DNA of 64,000 bases, taken from Episyrphus balteatus. Its lineage: Eukaryota; Arthropoda; Insecta; Diptera; Syrphidae. The translations under genes and the position numbers were made by a program. The notes under the pieces were generated by a model. The model ran no database searches and had not been told where the DNA came from. It saw only the letters and a program-made list of their open reading frames with translations. How positions within the stretch are numbered: position 1 is the first letter of the stretch; each line of letters begins with the position of its first letter. The stretch lies in NCBI RefSeq assembly GCF_945859705.1, contig NC_079138.1, positions 8,076,874 through 8,140,873 of the forward strand, given 5' to 3'. This document shows positions 57,311-64,000 of this stretch, in pieces.

Positions 57311-58452
57311 TTTCTTCCCCCGAGTGACACGGTAGAGATGACCCCAAGGATCATCACGGTGTAACTCGGTGAAGGACTTCCACTCGTCATTCTTGCTTTG
57401 AGTCAGCAGTCTTTTGTATTCTGCCATAGCCAACCTTAGGGCAAGCTTTGACTGATCCAAGTCAGCTAACCCACTCCTCACATACAGGCGCATGGATTGG
57501 AGTTCAGATGTCCACCACTTGACTCTCCTTAAATTCACCTTAAGGATCCTCCTGAAGAGCCGGTCGTTAACATCCCATACACAACCATTAAGCATAGCAA
57601 CCTTATCATCGACCCCCAAACTTTGAAAGGCTTCAAGTGACATAGACATGGCTCCTCTTGCAACTTCAGACTGGTATAATCTCCAGTCCACGTTCTGCAA
57701 ATGCCAGCTCCTCACATTCAAATCAACTTCTCCTGCATTCGGATTGGTTTCAGAAGAAGCAATCACAACCTGCAAGAGGATGTGATCGCTCAATCCTTCA
57801 CCTTCCAGAATGCTCCAACAAAAGTTAAAGACTGAAACAGCCGACATATTTGCCAGAGTCACATCTATGTCACTACGCCCGTTTGGACTGTCAAATGTGT
57901 ACATGTCACTCATGGAGAGCAACCATACGATTCTCAATAATAAATTCGCTTAACAGCCTTCCCCTGTTGGCACTGTGAGACGAGGACACAAGGTCCGTCA
58001 TCTTACTGTACCAAGCAGGAGAGACTGCATTAGCGTCCATACCGAAAATTGCAGGTACATCCCCAGCCAACCGAACCAACCGAGGCAATACAAGATTGCA
58101 ACAACAACCTACTAAGGTGTACTAAGTATGGTTCAATGTCAAGGGCATGCCTAAAGTAGAGACTGCACAAAAGCAAGTTGCCAAAGCTACCCTCGACATT
58201 GACGTACACTCCCCATTCACTTGAATCGACGAGTGAACATACGGTGTTAGCATCGATCACGACAATAGCGGCACCGCCCCTAGTGTCTGTGAACGAGCGC
58301 ATAAATGCAGGAATGCCCTTAACTTGTCCGTTAAGAACAATGGGTTCCTGCAACAACGCAAAGCTAACCCGCATGCTGGTCAGTCGCTGCCCTAAATCAT
58401 ACATGACTGCCCAAGCATGTTGGCAGTTAAATTGTATTAATTTAACTGCCAT
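57311..58452 (-). pseudogene. R1 ORF2, endonuclease and linker
   Basis: ATG at 58452, two bases after the ORF1 stop. MAVKLIQFNCQHAWAVMYDL, FALLQEPIVLNG (catalytic E), DTRGGAAIVVIDANTV, NVEGSFGNLLLCSLYF and IFGMDANAVSPAWYS (the D-x-N motif), then SDIDVTLANMSAV and EGLSDHILLQV (SDH motif), RSWHLQNVDWRLYQ and KVNLRRVKWWTSELQ. Frameshifts near 58085 and 57920. All APE-endonuclease motifs can be read across the frames, which makes this the best preserved R1 endonuclease in the window. R1 endonucleases nick 28S DNA at the R1 site. Confidence 0.85.
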
Positions 58453-58453
58453 T

Positions 58454-59692
58454 TTAATGCTTGGCACCCGCTCTTGCAACTGCCGCAGCATAGACAGGAC
58501 AGTCTTTGCTTAGCATAAAGTGTCCTGCCGGGCTTCCCCTAAAGTCGCAATCACGACAATTGATCGCATTGCCGCAATCCCGTTTAGAGTGGCCCGACTG
58601 TCCACAACGCCAACACACAGACTCCTTCTGCCTACACTTAGAGGCAAAGTGGTCCAGACTAAGGCAGCGATTGCACCACTGCACCAAAGGTTTCTCATTA
58701 ACGAGAAACGAAAAGTGTTTTATATAACGCCTCCCTTCTCTCAACAAGAAACCTCCAGCCCGAGGGGAGCACTCAAAAACGACATTATGTCTCCCTTCCC
58801 CAGCTTTCCAAGGAGCCGAGAGCGATAACGGAAGTTCCACCTTCAATCCTCCCCATGAGCCTCTCGTTAACGTCCGTTAGCCCCATGATCAAAGGGATTC
58901 ATACTTGGACGCCACATTAACAATGCAACTGCCAGCTTCAGGGAAGCTGTCAACCAAACCCACGAGATCCATTTTTATATCCGCACACCTTGCCATAACG
59001 TTGGCCAGAGTAAGACTTTCGTCAAGACTGCCACCAACACCAGACAAGGCGACAGAACCGCCTGCAGTCACCCCCACAGAAGGGGAGAGATCTTGCTTCC
59101 CCTTTTTGGGCTTATCCCCAGCAACAGCTACCTTCGCAGGAGCAGCAACCTTAACTTCCTTCGGCACCGTAGCCACACCTGAAGCTCTTTTTGAAGCTCC
59201 AGATGGAGGCAACACCACCTTAGAGGCAACCAAGGGCACCAATCCCCCGGAACCAGCTGTCACCACAGGCTCATCCAAGAGGTCAACAAGAACCCCCATC
59301 TTCTGTGCAGGCAACCCGCCAGCAGTATCCCCCAAAGCAACCGAAGAAGAAGAAGGAGGAGGAGGAGAAACCTCCACAAAGAACTTCTTCCTATCCAAGG
59401 AGTCCGAGGCCTCTGACGAGTTTGCCTTAGCAACCTCGCGGACCTGCCTCTTCCTTGGCCCCTTGGCAACCGTGACGTCGTCTGTATCCATGGCAGAATC
59501 CTCCACCACAGACGAATCAGAAACAACCACAATACCCTTCTTATCCTTCATTTTCTTCTTGAGGTTAACCTTAACCTCCTTGACTTCAGAGTCCTTCAAT
59601 AAATAGCTTTTCTTCTTAAAGGGCTTAGCGAAAACCCCATTCTCACTCTCGCAATCCGAGGTGAGACCGATCATGTTGTCCTCAGACATCAC
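58454..59692 (-). pseudogene. R1 ORF1 (Gag-like) with three zinc knuckles, internal deletion
   Basis: MMSEDNMIGLTSDCESENGV at 59692, then a basic low-complexity part, MGVLVDLLDEPVVTAG, SLTLANVMARCADIKMDLV to SKYESL, where a stop ends the frame at 58889. The middle (residues equivalent to 40700-40860 in the other copy) is deleted from SVIA to LSAPWK. It resumes with WCNRCLSLDHFASKC, CWRCGQSGHSKRDC and CRDCDFRGSPAGHFML, three CCHC knuckles, the R1 ORF1 signature. Ends GAKH at 58454. The N-terminal half is close to that of 40035-41718. Confidence 0.85.
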
Positions 59693-61163
59693 GAAAAAAA
59701 AACCAGGCCACTGAAAATTAAAAAAAAATTTTCCAAAGTGGCAACCTTGAAAATTTTTTCAATTATGCCAATGTTTTTTTCAAAATTTTTCAAAATTTTC
59801 GAAAAAATTTCAACTTAGTTGGCAATTATGGTTAACCAAAAAAGTTGAATTCTACCAAGGGTGGCAATAATGGTAGCAATCTTCCAAAGAAAATTACTTC
59901 ACCAAAATTAGCCAATCGGAAATTAATTGACAAGTGGTGAGATTCAAGAAAAAGAAGCAAATAATATTAATAACCAATTAAAAGAAAGTTTATAAAAAAA
60001 AGATATATTTGAAATAAGTAACCAAATAAAATTCTACTCGACTAGATAGGCATAGAGGAAGGAATACCATAGAGGAAGGAATACCTAGAGAGCCGACTCG
60101 TACCCCCCTTGCCTAAAACACCCGCAAATTTAATTTCAGATAATTGGTATTCATCTCTCTTATTTTTCTCTTGTTTTCCTATCTGTGAATACGTGTGAAA
60201 GCTATAATGATCCTTTCACCAGTAGATGTCCTCACAAATTTTGAATTTAAACATGATTTTGGTTTGTACATGAACTTGAATAGCTCAAATAGCTCACTCC
60301 AGACACCCACCTTTCAATAAATATGTACAGAAATAAAAAAAGGTTCGTGTTTTGAATTTATTATATTATTTTTTTATGAATTTATTTCCTACTGAGCACT
60401 TAAATTGTTTTTAATTGTTTTGAGCTCAACTCAACAGTTGAATGTGTTGGTGCCATTTAAAATGCACGGGAAAACTACCAAATATAAGCACTGTGGAGTT
60501 TTTCCTCTCATTGCAGCTTGTAGGGTGGAAGAGAAAAACCAACCGAAGTCGCGTCTCTAGGTATTCCTTCCTCTATGCACCCTACAAGCTGCAATGAGAG
60601 GAAAAACTCCACAGTGCTTATATGTGGTAGTTTTCCCGTGCATTTTAAATGGCACCAACACATTCAACTGTGGAGTTGAGCTCAAAACAATTAAAACAAT
60701 TTAAGTGCTCAGTAGAGGAATTAATTCATAAAAAAATAATATAATAAATTCAAAATACGAACCATTTTTTTTATTTCTGTACATATTTATTGAAAGTATC
60801 TGGAGTGAGCTATTTGAGCTATTCAAGTTCATGTACAAACCAAAATCATGTTTAAATTCAAAATTTGTGAGGACATCTACTGGTGAAAGGAAGGTATTAA
60901 ACGAATTGTACTCATTGTATATATATTTCTATAGTACTATCAATCCATGATGGTGTTGGCTACTTTAAAATGTGACTCCGCGGCACTTTAGCAATAGCAA
61001 TCGACTAAAAATACTTTATTTTTATTAAAACCAATAATTTCAGCAAAAATATATGTTTATATTTACCCCCAGAATACGTTGTTTACATTTACCCATTATG
61101 AAAAATATTCTGGGGTAAATGTAAACACATGCAAATCGACATAAATGTCCTGTATTTTAAAAT

Positions 61164-61511
61164 TTGGTTGTATCACATAGAATCTACATCAAAATTAAAA
61201 ACAAAAAAGTATTTGCAAATTATACTGACTTAATTGAATCTGCAAAAATATTTAATTTTTCTGAAAGACTAACGACTTGTTTGGCACTTCAAAAAATTAT
61301 CTTTCACGGAAAATACGCTCGTCGAATGAATTCTCTCTTGACAGCAATGAGCTTGACGTATATGTTAAAAGATACATGCGTCCGCGATTTGTACTTATGT
61401 ATGCATCAAAGAGATTTAACTGAAGCTTGTTATGAGCCATGTTTTCATTTACCCCTGTTTACATTTACCCACATTGACCCTACCCAACTTTGCTGCATGT
61501 TCCCCTATCGG
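61164..61511 (+). CDS. Unknown ORF inside the 1.7-kb element, split by a hAT copy
   Basis: The frame is open from a TTG at 61164 (a CACATAG acceptor-like site follows at 61178) through NYTDLIESAKIFNFSERLTT, YARRMNSLLTAMSLTYML, VRDLYLCMHQRDLTEACYEP to CCMFPYR at the hAT border. Removing the hAT element with one duplication copy extends it by PMSCAHRNDS to a stop near 62475 (about 126 residues). Could be the last exon of the element's own protein. No family recognised. Confidence 0.25.
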
Positions 61512-62442
61512 TACGGTGACCATATTTCTGGAAGCGAAACGAAATATTGATTTTTCAAAAAAAAAAAAATTAAATTTTTTTAAATGAGTTTTCATAATTT
61601 GTCCTTATTTTGATATCAAGATTTCCTAAACCATGTTATAGGAGCGTTTTTGTTGAATTCATTTGAGTTGTTTACGAAATCGGAAATCAAGAAAATATTT
61701 TATAATAATGTCTGTTGAAAACTTCTAAGAAAATATTTTTTTAATCAAAATCGGGAGAGCTGTTTTTTAACATTTTAATTTTATTTTAAATGATTTGGAA
61801 ATTGTATGATTTTTAACACAGCTTTTAAATATGTCCTTAAAAGTTTTGAAACTAATCTGGGTTCTTTACTCTTCCATATAAGTTGTTCTTTATTCGAAAA
61901 CATTTTACCTGGTGTAGCAACCTGACAAACAGAAGCTGGAACTTAATAATTGACGAAAATTTAAAAAAAAACTAAAGCCTACTCTAGATGCGAAACGAAA
62001 ATTCTCATACAAATCCAGCACAAAATTTTGCTTTTCGTTGCACAGTACGCAGCGAAATTCTTATCTATGCCAGAATATATGGAGATTTTTCAATTGTTTG
62101 TCACTCCCATTTATTTGTCCAGGCAATTTTTCTTGCAGCTAAAGTTTGTTCCCTTTGGAGACTTAGAAAAATGTTCGTTTTGCTTTAGCAGCGTACTAGG
62201 CTTGATGCTTTATCCGAAAAATTAGAAAAATTTTAATTTCCAGCCACTCTTTTCTTGTTTTCAGTAAAAAGTATTTAAAATATTGAATAAAAAAATCAGA
62301 GATTGTCCAAATACGGGACAGTCACGGGACAAATTACAAAATACGGGACACTTATACGTCCCGGGTTTCTTAAATAAAAACCCGGGACAAGCTGTAGAAA
62401 TACGGGACAGTCCCTGGTAAACCGGGACGGATGGTCACCGTA
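61512..62442. mobile_element. hAT-like non-autonomous element, copy 2
   Basis: Ends TACGGTGACCAT and ATGGTCACCGTA, with a perfect 8-bp duplication CCTATCGG (61504-61511, 62443-62450). Related to 868-1620; the interior has a further palindromic insertion near 61975-62200 (AAGCCTACTCTAG.../...GTACTAGGCTT). Confidence 0.85.
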
Positions 62443-62742
62443 CCTATCGGCCAATGTCCTGTGCACACCGCAACGATTCATGATTCATGAGAGTACTATA
62501 TTAATATATATACAATGCTAGCGATCCCAGCGGTGGCGACGCAAAACAGAAAATTCTACTTCATGAGAGTACTATAAGAATATATATACAATGTTGTACT
62601 TTTCACACGTATTTACTGATAGGAAAACAAGAGAAAAATAAGAGAGATTATCTGAAATTAAATTTGCGGGTGTTTTAGGTAAGGGGGGTACGAGTCGGCT
62701 CTCTAGGTATTCCTTCCTCTATGAGGTATTCCTTCCTCTATG

Positions 62743-63211
62743 TATGGAGATAGGAGTGTGTAGTTGTTGTACTAGATTTCTACTCACGAGTAAACTATTA
62801 CCTTCAATATAACAGGGCTATTGTGTTTATAATGAATTATGACTCCCATCACATCCTGAAGGAAAATTTTATTTAATCAACTTACGGAATTGTTTTTTAT
62901 ATAATTTTTTAGATAATTTTATTGTTAATAAATCTTACCTTTGACATTTTGTGTTTATTTGAACAACAATGGAGCTATTCAATAAAAACGATACCAATCT
63001 CTTTTCCAAAATGGCGGCTGCTCCCGACCTCCTATCATCTGAACAAATTAACTTAGTTATGATAAGGAAACACATTCCATGAAAAAAATTTTGTCCCGCG
63101 AAAAATATGATTTCATGCCCATATTTTGACATATTTGCCGCGGCTCTAATAATAAAATCAAAATTGAAACTTTTTCGTATGATTTCTCTTTCCAGTTATA
63201 TAATGCAACCG
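62743..63211. repeat. Dispersed repeat, unbroken copy
   Basis: The part 62960-63150 (GGAGCTATTCAATAAAAAC, CTCTTTTCCAAAATGGCGGC, TTTTGTCCCGCGAAAAA, TTTCATGCCCATATTTT) matches 11770-11847 plus 12807-12900, where a hAT element splits it. The rest of the stretch is AT-rich without features. Confidence 0.55.
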
Positions 63212-63213
63212 TA

Positions 63214-63364
63214 ATGCCGACTTATCACGAGTCGATTTTCACCGTGCGGCGAAGCTTTTCGGCGTCAGTCGAGTCGTGTGACAATCCCCATCCATACTAG
63301 AGTTCTAGAGGACTTTAGCCGTGAGACATATCATGTGGCTAAAATCGACTCGTGAAGTCGGCAT
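63214..63364. mobile_element. 151-bp palindromic MITE
   Basis: Arms ATGCCGACTTATCACGAGTC and the complement GACTCGTGAAGTCGGCAT, then (A)AAATCG/CGATTTT. TA lies beside each end. Short loop, non-coding. Confidence 0.65.
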
Positions 63365-64000
63365 AGTTATACCTACTTATACCTTTTGAATCTAAGATAT
63401 TTTCTTATTGTAAATCGAAATTATCTGTGAAACATCAAGTTGCTATAATTTTTTTGTTGATTTGCAATATTTATTATAGTTATTTCAAAACTTTTAGTTT
63501 ACATTTATAAAATGACATAATGGGACACCAGATTATAAGCAGAAACACAATCACGCTTTGCCAGACGCGTCATCGCGTTACGTTGAGAAATCCTCAAAGC
63601 GCGCTTCTGTCACTTTGACTTCAAACGGCTGATTGAAACATAAAATCTGCTGTCAAATAAAAAAAACAAAGTCACTTACAAAATTATTGGGCCAAGTCTT
63701 TACCTTGATTTAAAAGTGGAAAACTGAAGAAGGATATTAATGTGTTTAAAAAATGCATAGAAATTTGTTTATTTTTTAATCCTATAGTTATAAAAACAAA
63801 CTAATCAAAATAAATTGTTTTTTAAACAGAACAAACAATAAAACTCAGTCTACAACATCATAAAATTATTGTTGTTTTTAATACGTAAATTGTTTTTATT
63901 TAAAATATCTCGATGTCGTTTTCTTTAGCAAAATCTATATAGAGAAACAAAACACACCTAGTTTTGTAATAATTTTTTTTTTTTTATTCACATTTGGCCC
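63365..64000. other. Intergenic, nothing recognised
   Basis: AT-rich. No frame longer than chance, no inverted repeat longer than a few bases, and no tRNA-like fold noticed. Confidence 0.4.

Larger units (their letters stand above)
57311..60046 (-). mobile_element. R1: R1 copy: 5' UTR, ORF1 and start of ORF2
   Basis: Minus strand: 5' UTR 60046-59693 (GTTGGCAAT words shared with 41719-42482), ORF1 59692-58454, ORF2 58452 onward with broken endonuclease and linker to 57311. The 3' part is lost at the joint with inverted R1 3' UTR. No 28S flank remains at either end. Confidence 0.85.
60913..62593. mobile_element. 1.7-kb element, CATTGTATATATATT ends, 7-bp duplication
   Basis: Ends CATTGTATATATATTTC and, inverted, CATTGTATATATATTCTT, then ATAGTACT on both. 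Flanked by TTGTACT (60906-60912, 62594-62600). The right end is doubled: ATGAGAGTACTAT(A)..ATATATATACAATG occurs at 62486-62517 and 62561-62593. Contains an ORF of unknown kind and a hAT insertion. Superfamily not assigned. Confidence 0.65.
60051..62742. mobile_element. Head-to-head pair of 514-bp MITEs with nested elements
   Basis: Left: a 17-bp end stub (60051-60067) then a complete MITE copy (60068-60577). Right: an inverted copy lacking its inner end (60578-60912, 62594-62723) then an end stub (62724-62742). The block is thus a symmetrical inverted pair with doubled outer ends. The inverted copy is split by the 1.7-kb element at 60913. Border AGATAGG words are similar on both sides but not adjacent. 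Confidence 0.7.

Overview
The window is AT-rich, intron-bearing, repeat-dense animal DNA. A fly (Diptera, probably Brachycera) is the best guess. It holds part of a kainate-type glutamate receptor gene, a 28S rRNA segment carrying R2 and R1 retrotransposons at their canonical sites 74 bp apart, an AT-rich ITS2 that seems to begin next to a 2S-like rRNA end, and many short inverted-repeat transposons. No bacterial features, CRISPR arrays or operons were seen. Nearly all coding potential outside the receptor is transposon-derived and mostly broken. || Layout. 1-8.9 kb: five 5' exons of the receptor on the minus strand, their introns full of inverted-repeat elements; the rest of the gene lies beyond the left edge. 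9-15.6 kb: non-coding, a chain of MITE-like elements and one copy of a 1-kb repeat with a (CTGT)n core. 15.6-42.5 kb: one long minus-strand nest built on R1 retrotransposon sequence, 5' end at 42482 and 3' end near 15640. It is interrupted by a hAT-like element, a 4-bp-duplication element, a 514-bp MITE, an 8.4-kb LINE (itself holding a Transib-like element), a jockey-type LINE, and a 4.5-kb segment of unknown origin that contains a piggyBac remnant. 42.5-48.4 kb: decayed rDNA on the minus strand, consisting of an R2 3' end, short 28S pieces, an R1-like 5' end, ITS2, 28S (with a piggyBac-type MITE inside), a 5'-truncated R2 with an open C-terminal frame, and 74 bp of 28S running into R1. 49-60 kb: a hAT transposase scrap, a second 1-kb repeat copy, jockey-type LINE fragments, and R1 pieces in both orientations. 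60-62.7 kb: two copies of the 514-bp MITE head to head with a 1.7-kb element and a second hAT copy nested inside. 62.7-64 kb: one palindromic MITE, otherwise featureless. || Many insertions are bounded by readable target-site duplications. Removing an insertion and one duplication copy often restores the host reading frame (R1 at 19.7/21.7, 22.2 and 22.8/31.2 kb), so the relative order of events can be read. The most striking item is a 1.8-kb Transib-like element (28524-30319). Both of its ends carry CACAGTG, a 23-bp spacer and an ACAAAA-beginning nonamer, the layout of a vertebrate 23-bp V(D)J recombination signal, and it is flanked by a 5-bp duplication.
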